Shown: positions 9,701-21,300 of the stretch, piece after piece
Numbering within the stretch: position 1 is the stretch's first letter
How the letters are laid out: every line of letters begins with the position of its first letter
From: Intoshia linei
Lineage: Eukaryota; Orthonectida; Rhopaluridae
Direction: 5' to 3'
DNA: 30,026 nt
NCBI GenBank assembly: GCA_001642005.1
Contig: LWCA01000374.1
Location: 1 to 30,026 of the forward strand
Made by a program: the position numbers and the translations under genes
Notes under the pieces: model-generated
What the model was told of the DNA's origin: nothing
The model's input: only the letters and a program-made list of their open reading frames with translations
The model's database searches: none

Positions 9701-10250
9701 TTTTTTGAGGAGATTCTGGAATACATGTGGATATTCCTAATAATGATGTCGGATTTCTAAAATTATTTCTAACTCCTTACATATTGAATAAAATATTAGA
9801 TGAAACTAATAAAATATCCTGATGTCAGAAAGCGAGTATAAATTAACAACACAAAATGAAGTCAAAACGTTTATTGGAATAATTTTATTCATGGGTATTT
9901 ATGATTTCCCAAGGATTGAGCAGTACTGAAATGACCCATCCAAACTAATTACAACAAAAATGAGTCAGTATATACAATTCTATAGGTTCAAACAAATAAA
10001 AAAAAATTTCAAACTGTTTAAGAAAACCAGTCAAAACGAATCACTCACTGAACAGCAGAAGACAGAAGAGATTATGTTATATGTAAGAGAACTATTTCAA
10101 AGTGTATACTCACCTACACAGAACTTAATCTTGGACGAAGGTAATTGTGCATTCAAAGGAATATTATTGTTAAAAGAGGTTATCTTCATTTTATTTAAAA
10201 TTTTTCTTGTGGACCACTTATAATTTCCTGTGGACCACTTTGGGAACCAC
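9700..10250 (+). pseudogene. piggyBac transposase relic (fragment, frame broken)
   Basis: Degenerate coding similarity runs on the plus strand. Around 9762-9820 the frame reads FLKLFLTPYILNKILDETNK. At 9861-9930 it reads EVKTFIGIILFMGIYDFPRIEQY followed by a stop where the family has W. The main open part is 9960-10170 (MSQYIQFYRFKQIKK... to NLILDEGNCAFKG), which carries the piggyBac 'iDE-m--fKG' catalytic block (first acidic residue LDE). These three blocks come in the order expected for the DDE_Tnp_1_7 domain, but there are stops between them and everything after the first catalytic block is missing. It ends near a 'gtggaccactttgggaaccactg' boundary (10220-10244), which looks like a transposon terminal repeat. 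The copy is inactive, and its captured or inserted relation to the Helitron end just upstream is unclear. Confidence 0.75.
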
Positions 10251-10259
10251 TGAATTAGT

Positions 10260-11153
10260 ATAATTATAATATACACTAAGAAATAAATTTTAGTTCATTC
10301 TACACGTATAAGGTCAATTCCATGTAAAAACGACACATTTTGTAATTTGTTATTGTTTGTAAATTTAATTAAGGTTTGATAAGTTAGTTAAAATTAGATA
10401 ATAATAATTTAAATATAGTTATAATAATAATAGATATAAATAATTTTTATTATAACAGTTTGTATTAAAATATTTATGATTTTAAATTAAGGATTTAACT
10501 CATTTTCACCAATTTTTTTTTAAAAGTATTTTAAAATTATGGCGGTAATAAGAAATTTTCTTATAAGTTTCTTATAAAATTGAAATATAGTGGCGATATT
10601 GAAAGGTCTAACTATATAAGTAGTGATACATTAAGCGGACCATGGACCAGCTGTAAAAGACGAACCAATTTTTTCATGCCTTTATTTTTATATACATTTT
10701 TTGTTTTTCTGTGTGGGGTAACCTCACAAGGATAAAGACATACAATGTATAAAGACCTCTAGAGAGAAAAGAGATATAATACTACTGTCTTTTCTCGATT
10801 ATAAGCAGACTCCTGAAATACAAATTTTCAGTAAAATTTTGTAACTTAAAAAAAATTTACTTTTACAAACAAAGCACATATTATAAATTAAATAAGGAGT
10901 TGGCTAATAGCCAAAAAATAAAAATTCAATTTTTTTCAAATGTACGCTTTAATTTAATTTAATAAATGATTAAAAGGTAAAAAACTATTAATTCAATACT
11001 AAAATTTGGCAGTTTTAGAATATTGAATTGTTTACAAAATAGCATAATGTATAAATTCACTGCAGATTGGACACGATATTAATGACAACTTGTTCTAAAT
11101 ACATTAGAAATAAATATTTACACAACTAAAATAAAATCTTCTATTCAAATATA
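10260..11153. other. Intergenic stretch with one unexplained hairpin
   Basis: No open frame of note. The 'ggtcaattccatgtaaaaacgac' stretch near 10312 recurs in diverged form near 29847, so part of this may be another repeat family. Around 10620-10800 the base composition is less AT-rich than its surroundings and includes a perfect 9-bp stem, gagaaaaga (10764-10772) / tcttttctc (10788-10796), with a 15-base loop. I cannot assign a function. Confidence 0.4.
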
Positions 11154-12940
11154 ATGTCAAATTATTCGGATGAAACTAACACCAGCTCTGAAAATACACA
11201 ATTTAAAAGAAAATATAATTCCGTTAGGAAATTGGCATCAAACGTAAGATCAAAATTTGCTTCAAGTGACTTTCGGAAAAAAATGGAAGATAATGAACAA
11301 AACTTTCAACCGAGTTCTGTACATATAAATATATCAAGTAATAGTGTGATTGATCCAAATTTTTTGTTGCAACAATTTTACAATGTCACTGATAACAAAG
11401 TTATTACGTATAAACAATTAAATCGACGTAAAATGTTGGAATTACAAGGTCTTCTCAATTTGTTTTATCATTCCTTTGATCATGGTAATATAATTTATAT
11501 TTGTGTATTATAATTGTATATATTTATTATTAATTATACGGTGTATGTTGTATAATTTCGTTATCCTAACGTTTTTACATATTACTATAATTTTAATATA
11601 TATTTTAAATTCAAGGTTTTATAGATTTACCGATAATTTTGACAACATTAAACTAACCCCTGGTTTAATCGAAGGGTGTAAAGTTTACACTCTAAACTTC
11701 CAAAAATGAAACGTAATACTCGTATATTACTATATAGCAACTAAAACCTATTCCGAATAAAACGTTCTGTTTCAATCAATTTCTGTATTTTATTTAATTA
11801 ACTAAGTTTAAATAGTTTAAACAATGCACATGTAAATAATTGAATATTTCAAAATCTAAATTTATTAACTTTTAAAAAAATTCTAACATTTGGAAAAATT
11901 TTTAACTTTTCTAACCGTATTAACTTTATAAAATTTGAATTAGCCAATTAATATTGACGATATTGGTGCCATCATGCTGGAAATGTTAAACTATTTAACA
12001 TATCAAATTTTAATTTTTCTAACTTTTGCTTGCCCTACTTATAATTTAATTCTACAAAAAAATAAATATTAATTATAAAATCTTATTATTCACTATTATA
12101 AACCTTTTAATTTAAAGTGAATTATTTTAATTTAATTTTATTATGTGAATATTTGTGTAAATAATTTTGTGACCTATATTTTAAATTTATTAGAAATAAT
12201 AGGTATATCTAAAAATTAAATAAAAAAAGTACAATCGTAAAAATATTCATAAATTAATAAAATAAAATTATAAATAACGGTTTTTTCTTTTTTAATGTGA
12301 TGGCATATCTGCATTTTGGAAACGCTGTTCCACAGTATTTTAAATTCTTATTTTTAGACGAATGCATACTAAACACTGAAACCTTTCCAAAATATCTGGA
12401 CGAACTGAAATTGATATTAAAGCAAATTAGCACACTAAGATTAAACCAAAGCAGCATCTCCCTTCGACTTTCAGCATATGTCTGCTCTAAGCAGGATTGT
12501 ATAGAAAATATAATTCTTCTGGTTCTCAAAGTATTTAATGTCATACTAAAGACTGTAGAAAACGCTGGAGTGTACATTACTACATCTTTTGATATTGATC
12601 CAATGATTGCCACCTTTTTTGAAACTATTAATTTCTTGTATACAAATACAGCTGGCGATGACGAAAAATTTGATAACATTATTTTAAACCGAAACGCCCT
12701 AAATATACTCATTTCTGGGATAGATTTATGTTACAATTTAACCTGTATAAACAAAAAATACCACAAAAAACTACAAAAGTGTTTTTATTATATATTTTCC
12801 ACTATAAAAATTATTTAGATTTTCCAACGCTCGTAGACATTCAATACCTTATACAACAATTAGACATTGATGAAGACAAAGAATTCAGTACTCTCAAACT
12901 TTTAGCAAACTCAGTCAAAGGGTTATACTCTTTTAAATAG
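11154..12940 (+). CDS. Unrecognised protein, three-exon model, mostly helical
   Basis: Exons 11154-11484, 12358-12780 and 12819-12940, with introns of 873 and 38 bp, give about 291 residues. Phases agree (1 then 1). The second intron (GTTTTT...TTTAG) is needed to join the long frame ending near 12818 to the clearly coding tail LDIDEDKEFSTLKLLANSVK. Residues 1-60 are polar and charged (SNYSDETNTSSENTQFKRKY...), perhaps disordered. From about residue 65 on the protein looks alpha-helical, with hydrophobic heptad-like patterns and several Cys. I do not recognise the family: no zinc finger, kinase, PDZ or signal peptide is visible. An alternative is that the frame starting at 12300 (MAYLHFGN...) is the start of a separate gene, but the acceptor TTATTTTTAG at 12348-12357 fits the phase of exon 1 exactly. 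Another small exon may hide in the 873-bp intron. That the segments code is fairly sure; the joins are probable. Confidence 0.6.
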
Positions 12941-13036
12941 CATTGTATTACAATTTATTTACAAAATGCTATGTTTATTAAATGTTCAAATATTTTCAGC
13001 ATTTGATCTAAAAATTTCTATTAATTTATAAATTTT

Positions 13037-13042
13037 AATAAA
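13037..13042 (+). terminator. Candidate poly(A) signal AATAAA
   Basis: This is an exact AATAAA 97 bp after the stop of the unrecognised three-exon gene, and only a candidate. Confidence 0.3.
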
Positions 13043-13089
13043 TTTGTACATATGAAATGTATTAATAATTATGTGCACTAGTGATTGTG

Positions 13090-14793
13090 ATTTCCCGGGA
13101 AAAATAAAAAATTTTTATTCATATGTAATATACAGAATATGTGGAAGCATTAAAAATTTTAGAAACAAAAAGAAATTTAATTAATGAAATAACACGAATC
13201 TAGATTGAAAGTTACAAATTTATTTATTTTAGATTGTTGAAAAAGTGTTTCAAAACACATATAATATTGATAGATTCGTTTTCGTGTTCTACGTTTTGTA
13301 ACGAAATTAGAAACAGTAGAGAAATTTCTTTCATTTTGTGTTGACGTAGGTTGAACGGTCATAAGGGCTTCCTTTAATTTTAACAATCATGATGATAGCG
13401 TTCCAGATCGTAAAAACTCATAGTATTTTTCAAAATAATATTTCAAAATTGGAAAAAGAGCATAATTCCCTTAAGCGTTAGTAATTTGTGGTTGGAATAA
13501 GAGGTTTTTAAAAAAAGTATCGTCAAAAGGACATTTTTCCATTAAGGGCTGGAAAATTAAATTTTTTATTTGTAGTTTGATGAAAAGAATTTTTTTCATA
13601 AGATTTCGTAAAATCGGATTTTTGAAAAGAATATCGTTGTAAGACAATTTTTTCATGAGGACTTGAAATGGTATTTTTGATTAAATTTTATTAGTGGTGT
13701 ATTTTTGAAATGGTAAATTTTAAATATTATAATATAATCATATTTTCATAGTAATAACAAACATAAATTAAATACAGGTATGTCTCAATTTTTTTCAGGA
13801 AATCGTATCAATCCCGAAAATAATTAAATATCTCGGGAATTTTGTATCGAAAGAGGTTATTTCCATTTATATTAAAACTGGCTTAAATATAACATCATTA
13901 ATTACAATTGAATGTAAAATCAAAAAATTGTTGGTGAATATGGAATTATTCTACAGATGATCATAATGCAATATATCATTTTACTTCAAATTGAAAAGTT
14001 TCAATCAGATTTATTCAAGGTCTATTTAAAATATTTTAATCAAAAAGTTACATTCTTGAATTTTCCCCAGTTTCTCACATGTTAGTGAAGGGCACACAAA
14101 ATCAAGGCAGTCACTGATATCTTTTTTTATGTGATTATTAATATTTTTATTTTTTATGTCTTCCACTCTAATGTATCAACATATCGGTTTTTAATGGAAC
14201 TTTTTTCTGTTGTCCAATTATTAATTATTTACCGAAAAATTAATGATTAATGTTTTTTAAAAAATATTAGTAAAAGGAGATTTTTTAAATTTTTTTTTTA
14301 AATCAGGTTTTTTCTTATGGAATCAGTTAGAGGAATTATTGATCTAAAACTTTGGTAAAAATGAATTTTTTACTTAAAAGTTGGTAAAATTTTGGTTTAT
14401 TCTCATAAGATTTTGTTAAATTAGAAGATTAAATAAAATATGCTGAAAATTTTAGATTCGCCTACAATCATCTAAAATTTTCGTATTCACCCCTTGGGTA
14501 CCAGTCACCCCATGAGAAGCACTGTATTAATCCTACTATTGCTATTTATTCCGATTCAGATACATGTAAATGAAAAATGTGGTGTTAATTTATATGAGTG
14601 AATTAAGGATTAATTTTAATTGAAAATTATTAATTAAAACTTGCTGATAATAAAATTTTAAAACTATTTTATTAGACTTAAAATTTAGGTCTAGAGTAAA
14701 CTTTCTCAATGTCGAAGTAAATTTTGTGCGACAGTAGTATCAATGCGAAAAGTAGCATTGTGACTGAATTGGTGGAAAGGTATTGCACCCCTG
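13090..14793 (-). mobile_element. hAT transposon relic (right end defined, left end approximate)
   Basis: Read on the minus strand, the element begins CAGGGGTGCAATACCTTTCC at 14793. The next 100 bp (to about 14694) match the 5' half of the hAT MITE at 28816. A second shared block, with 'cttttcaatttgaa' and 'gatatattgcattat', lies at 13965-14085. A transposase C-terminal piece is at 13177-13386. Between these lie loose repeats of 'atcgt-aaaggacattttttcat-aggg-ctgg' type (about 13500-13680). The far terminus is not clear. The flank at 14794-14801 (gtctaacc) should be one copy of the 8-bp target duplication; I did not find its partner, consistent with a decayed left end. Confidence 0.5.
13177..13386 (-). 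pseudogene. hAT transposase C-terminal dimerisation domain fragment
   Basis: A 69-residue open frame containing TVQPTSTQNERNFSTVSNFV then TKRRTRK. This is the hAT-family C-terminal signature (P-TS---ER-FS--------RR-R), which mediates transposase dimerisation. The N-terminal and catalytic parts were not found in frame. It belongs to the hAT relic whose 5' terminus is at 14793. Residues after RRTRK drift away from the family and end at a stop. Non-functional. Confidence 0.75.
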
Positions 14794-15331
14794 GTCTAAC
14801 CTAAAACCAAAATCTTCATGGCGGTTATGTGATAAAAAAAATGTTTCTTATTTTGAAAAATGGTTTTAAAACTTTTATTTTATATTTTAAATTAATGGCG
14901 AGTTGTGGAGGAAATACTGTATAATATGCAATTACGCAAGATTTATAAAATTGCATAAATTATTTCATAAAAGATCAAAAATATTTCACTTTAAAAAATA
15001 GTAATTTTTCAAGTTATAAAACTAGGTAAAAGTGGTATTTTCCTTAAACTAAAGCCTCTGGTATAAAATTTGATGATAAATAATTTTTTATATAAATTTC
15101 AAGTGATTTTAAAAATAAACAAAACTTTTTTAACAAAAACCAAAATAAAACTAAAAAATGTAAAATGAAAAAATAACAAAATTTCTCATTGGTCTTGGAA
15201 TCACCAATTGGGAATCACAGAGATAAACCATTTAAAAATTTAATAAACTGTAAAAAGTCCTTAATTAGTCATCTATAGAAACAGATGGTTAAGATAGCAC
15301 ACAATTAATTAATTTACATTAATTAATAAAT
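14794..15331. other. Intergenic, 3' flank of the FERM gene
   Basis: AT-rich sequence with no open frame or repeat end that I can identify. It lies downstream of the FERM gene's stop codon at 15332 and presumably contains its 3' UTR. I see no exact AATAAA on the minus strand within the first 100 bp. Confidence 0.4.
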
Positions 15332-18300
15332 TTAAGAAAAAATAAAAAACCATTCACTGTATTTGGGTGGTAATTTTTTGAGAAAAAAGCAGAGAACATT
15401 AGCAAATTGAGTAGCTTGTTTCATAAGGTTATCATTTTGAAAACAGTCTGTCCGATACTTTTTATTAACATGAGTACACGTTTGAATAGTGGAATGCATA
15501 ATTTTGATAATATCATAAAGGGGTCCAACTAAATCATTAAGATAACGCCCATGAAAGAATTTGATTAATCTACAAAAGCTGCGAATAACATGCATAAGAC
15601 TATGCAAGGTAGAAGAAACTTTACAAATATATTCTTGAAAACTACGAGTGCAACTCTTAATCATTTCTTTAGATTCTGATACCAAAAGTCTAGACTGATT
15701 CCAAATGAATATTTTTTCCTTATTCCCATATTCCTCCCTATTATGAAACCACGAAAGATTGGAAAGATTGATATTGCAAGCATTTTTTTTGCAATTAAAA
15801 TTTGAATCAGCATAAACGATCAAATCCTGAAATTTTGATTTGGTAATTTCTAAATCTTGTATAGGAGTGTTTAAATGTGAGTACGTTTTGTTGATAATTT
15901 CAGTGTAGCATTTAGCAATCTCTTCAAGAAGAAAATGAAGTTGTATAGAAGGATCATAATCATCAAGATTGATTAAATTTTCTTCATTAAAAGAATCATC
16001 AGACATAGAATCTGGATGTGGGCCTGGCTTAGGAACAACAGAATGATAAATACTGGGTCGCTTTCGAATAGAATCAACCATATAAGCAGCAGATTTAATA
16101 GTTTGTTTGAAATTAGATAAGGAAGGTTTAGGAAAATTAATTTTTTTAATAGAAGTTGCAAGAGTTTTATCATCCAAGGTTTTGTAAATATCTAACAAGG
16201 ATTTTGGTGAGTGAGAAAATTTTAAACTATTACGTTTTTTGCCGTTAATAATATTTTTTATAGGATTAACAAATTTTTTGATGAAGGATTGATTATATCT
16301 ACTCCCGTTCATGGAACCAGAAAAGGAATCTTCTTCTTTACCATGAACAAAATTGTTTTCCACAAAATGTTCGTCCAAACAATCCGAATCTTTATTTAAT
16401 ATTGATAAATTATCCTTGTAAATACTTTTATCATAATGAGGAGGTTTTCTAAGGGTTGGTTTTGGTTCGTTAATTTTGAATACATGTTTGGATAACAATT
16501 TTTTATTTAAAGTGTCAAATTTTCTAGTAAAACTTTCCTGGTATTTAAGTTTTGTGGGTTTAATACAAGGCGAATCATTGGTCAAGTTTGTTTCACTTTG
16601 ATTATCGCTAGCTCTACTAAAAGACGCAACCCGGTTATAGAGTTTCTGTCGATTAGGACGAACATCTGCATATATCTCCATTTTATCTTTTAAATGTTCA
16701 CTGTCTAGATTATCATTCAATTTACGACTCATTTCCCTTTTTAAATCATTAAAATTCTTGTCAGTGGTGTAAAATGTTTCGTTTTTCTCTACAGGAATTT
16801 GATCTATTGATTCTTTTTCAAATTCCACTACTTTATTTGTTTTCGAGTATTGATTAAACTTTGAATTTGTTGAATTTTGTTTACGTCGCATGAGAGAATC
16901 TATCCGATTTAAAATGCCCTTTGAACATTTACCAACACACAACTCGTCCAGTTTGTTTTGCTCGGCGAATTTACTGAAATTTTCCAGATAATCATACTCA
17001 CATTCATTGATTTCGTTCACTTTCATATCGCTGATTGTAGCATACTCGGTATCCAAATTTTTACACGCATAGTAATTTTTCTCAATTTTCATTTTTGAAT
17101 GATTATAGTTAATCTCTAGATTACAAACTTCACTAGTATTTTCTTCGTATGAGACTTGAGTCAAATTACTTAAAGATTGACTCGAATCGGATAGTGCAGT
17201 TGTTATGTCAATTTTTGACAAATTTGATGCGTCTTCCGATGTATTAATCTCGGCAGATTCATTTACACTACTATAACATGATTCCAGTTTTGATATTTCA
17301 AACCGCATTGGTTTTTTACTTTTGTTCGCTACGCTTGTATCTTTCATTAAACGTGGTGTATTCACATTACCATACTTCTTTTTATTTTCTCCATTTTCCA
17401 AATTACTAAATGTAGTAACCATACATTTATTTGTATCTCTATGATTATTTTGGATATTTGGTACATTTTTACATTCATACATTGTATTGATTGATTCTGG
17501 TGAATCTAAAAAACGTGTTTTATTTTTTTAAAAAATATTAATGAATCAATTTAAATTTAGTAAATTACTGTTTAGTTTTTATCATGCAAAATAAACTGAT
17601 GTCACGATTTGTTGTTTATAATGAGTACATTTTTGTCAATTCTATTTCAAGTTCTATACAATTTCTATATAAGTTATATGTCATTTAAATTTTAATCTTT
17701 TAGTTTTTTAATTTAGTTTGTTAGTTATTAAATCTTAAATATTAGTTTCTGTATGTGCGTTAATCAAACCTATATTATTTCAACTTATATAAATTAAAAG
17801 TTGTTACAAATATGTGTCTGCGTAATCATTAATTAAGATAACTTACACATTTTTTTTAAAAATCATATTTAGTGTTACAATTATTACTTACTTTAATTTT
17901 ATGTAAAATATAAATTTAGCGAAAATTAAATTGGAGACCTAAATTGGATAAAAATTAGTAGTGAACTCTTTGACTTTAAAATTTTTCTTACACTTTAAGA
18001 GTAATTGATTTATTGAAATAAACATCAATTCAAATATTAATTTAACATGAAAAAAACATGGGTAGGCCTGATTAGGAATCCATGGTTTTAAAATTGATTT
18101 AAAATGTTCTTTTATTTTGTCAATATAATTCGGAAATAATTATCCATCAACCATATCGTTATCGAAATATCTCCATGTTCAGTTAAATATACTAATACTG
18201 GTGATATGTCTCATCACTTTTATCGGGTCTTAGCCATCGATTTTGTGTCCGAAAATTATAGTTCATTATATATGAAGTAATCAGTATTTTTATATTTTAC

Positions 18301-21300
18301 ACCACTTTCAGAGTAATGTTTGCTTGTTAAATTTTCGGTGTATGATTTAATTAATTTGGTGTATAAATAAAGTTACCCATATATTACATGTTATTTTTGA
18401 CCAGTAATGTATAGATTTCTGGGGTTGAAATTTTGTATCTATATCAACTAAAATAAGCTGTATCAGAATAATCTTTTTTTAAATTCTAGGACCATTAATT
18501 ATTTCAAATTTTTTGTTTTACAATGTTCATGAAATAATTTCATTTCCTGAAAAAATTAAACATAAAAATTTATAATTTTTCTACAAAGCCATGAAAACAT
18601 GTAATAATGTAATCTAAATATAAAATTGAAAATTGATCGAATGACAAATACAGTGGTTTCTGTTCAATATGAATACTGTTCAATATGAATACTGTATAAT
18701 ATGAATTCACGCTTATATGAATTTCATGCAAATAAAAGTTAGATTTGCATAGTATTTATTATAAGAAAAAATTTTTAATATGAATTTCATTCAATATGAA
18801 CTGTGAATATGATTTTGTGCAAATAAACATAAATTTGTATTAATTTTCTATCACGTGACTTATAAATATCAGAAAAGTAACCATTCAATATGAATTTGAA
18901 GAGAAAAAGACAAGATTTGTCAATAAATAATAAAATAAAATTAATTAAACTGTTTGACGAAGATTCAAATCGGTCTCAAAAATATTTAGCCACCAAACAC
19001 TTCCTTTCAATATGTTTGGTAAATAAGTTGTTAAAAAATCGTGAAGAAATCCTTAATTAAATTTGAATCAGAAGAGACAACCTTGCCAAGAAAATCTATG
19101 AAAATTGAATCAGTGTTGTATCAGTGGTTTCAACGTCAACGGACATTAAATATAACTATAAGTGGCATTATATTGAAAGAAAAGGCGCTAGAAATTGTCA
19201 GTATTTTGAATTTGAACGATTTTAAAGCCTCTACTGGTTGGTTAAATTCTTTTTTAACCAGAAATTCCATTAAATCAAAAAAATTGTAGGAGAATCAAAA
19301 TTAGTAAGCGAGTCTAAAATAAAAAAAAGAAAGAATTATTTTCTGGATCTGTAGAAAAATATAAAAATGAAATATTTAACTGTGATGAAACCGGATTATT
19401 CTTTAAACAAACTGCTTCCAGAACTTACATCTGCTCTACAAAAGATAGAGCAAGTGGAAAATTTTCAAAAGATAGATTGACCATTCTTTTGGCATATAGT
19501 ATGACAGGAGAAAAATTAAAGCCAGTAGTAATAGGAACATCTAAGTTTCCGCGCTGTTTTAAAAATATAAACATGAAAAAATTATCAGTCACTTATGAAA
19601 ATAATAACAAAAGTTGGATGAAACAGATCTTTTTTTAAAATGGTTAAAAAACGTAAATAATAAAATGAAGAATGAAGATAGAAATATACTTTTAATAGTA
19701 TATAATTCTCCGGTTCGCCCTAAAGATGTGACTTAAGTAATATTCAATTATTATATATTACTCCTAACACTTCTTCACTGATAAAGCCTTTAGATCAAGG
19801 AATTATAAAATCCTTTAAAGACCATTATAGGAGATGTCTAATGTCTTCGGTAAATTTTGAAATTTCTGAAACAGGAAACGTAACCCAAGAAGAGTGGTGC
19901 AAGAAAATATCTTACTACAATGCCATCATTTGGATATCAAGGGCTTGGGAATCAGTATCAATTGATTGTATTAAAAATTGTTTTTTATATTCATACAAAA
20001 ATGCAAATTTGGAATTGTTTTATACAAACCAATGATGAAATTCAAAATGAATTATTGGAATAATGTATTGTATATGATGTGGAGTTTAAAACAGACTGAA
20101 TTTTTTAATGATTTAATTTTAAATGTCAATGAAGAAATTGTGAATGATGAAACTTATCAAAATTATTGGTAACAATGGTGCTAAAACACTCCAAATATAT
20201 TTTTGTGCCAATATTTCCCATGAACTTCCAAAAGTGTGGGAACTTATTGATCTTATAAAAAAAGAAAAAATTGAAAATAGCAACAAAATTACAAACTATT
20301 TTCCATTGCAAAAATAAATACTTATATATTTGTTAATTAATTAATTAATAATTAATATTCACTTCATTTTTCATTCATATTGTACGCCCAACTCTATTAT
20401 GAATATTCTAAATATCCGGTCCCTTGACATTCATATTGTACAGAAACCACTGTATAGACAAAATATCGATAATGATTAATTTCTATTTATTCAACATTTC
20501 ATACATTAATAAGACAGAACTAGCTTCTTTAGATAAGGCACTATAAAAAGGTAAAACTAATTACATGTACCTGAAAAAAATGACATTAATAGATTAGGAA
20601 TAAATTGTAACAATTTTCAATAAAAGTCAAAATGGACTAATTACTAATAGATAAAATACTTTGATATTATTCTACTTTTAATTAAAACACATCGTAATGA
20701 AATGTAAATTTTATTTCGCGATGAATTGATTCAACGTAACAAATTTTATACAAATAAACGAAATTGTAAATTTTGTAAAATTAAAATTTTACTTGTATAA
20801 AATTAAATGTATGTGCGTGACAGACAATACAATCTGTCTATGTTTGTAAGTGTTCCGTTTATTTCTATAACTCACTAACTATAACTAAGAGTAAATTTTT
20901 ATAAAACTAAATTCCAAATCAGTTTTTTCCGGTGAAAAAAGTAAGATGAATTTTAATCTCAAAAACTTACATCAACCCGGTCAAAAATGTATTTTACCAT
21001 TTTATAATTAGTTATCGCCTTTGTAATTTAACTAATTTCTAAGTCGCTAGTTCGTTGTTAGTAAAGCATCAATTTAGTATCTAACGCTATATTTGCGTGT
21101 AAGACGTATTCTTATTCAAAATTGATTAGCGGCTAAATTACAGAGTGTAAAATGGTTTAAATTATAAGCCAAATTATACTAAATTTGAGCATAAAAAAGT
21201 GACAATTTAAATTTTAAATCATAAAACAGTAAACTGTATTTTATACCACAAAGTTTCTGAAGTTAAAATTTATAAGAATGAAAATAATTTTAAAAACTTC

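Noticed and set aside
12254-12712. A 152-residue minus-strand frame
   Set aside because: It is the antisense of the second exon of the unrecognised plus-strand gene, which has the better splice context and continues into a further coding exon.
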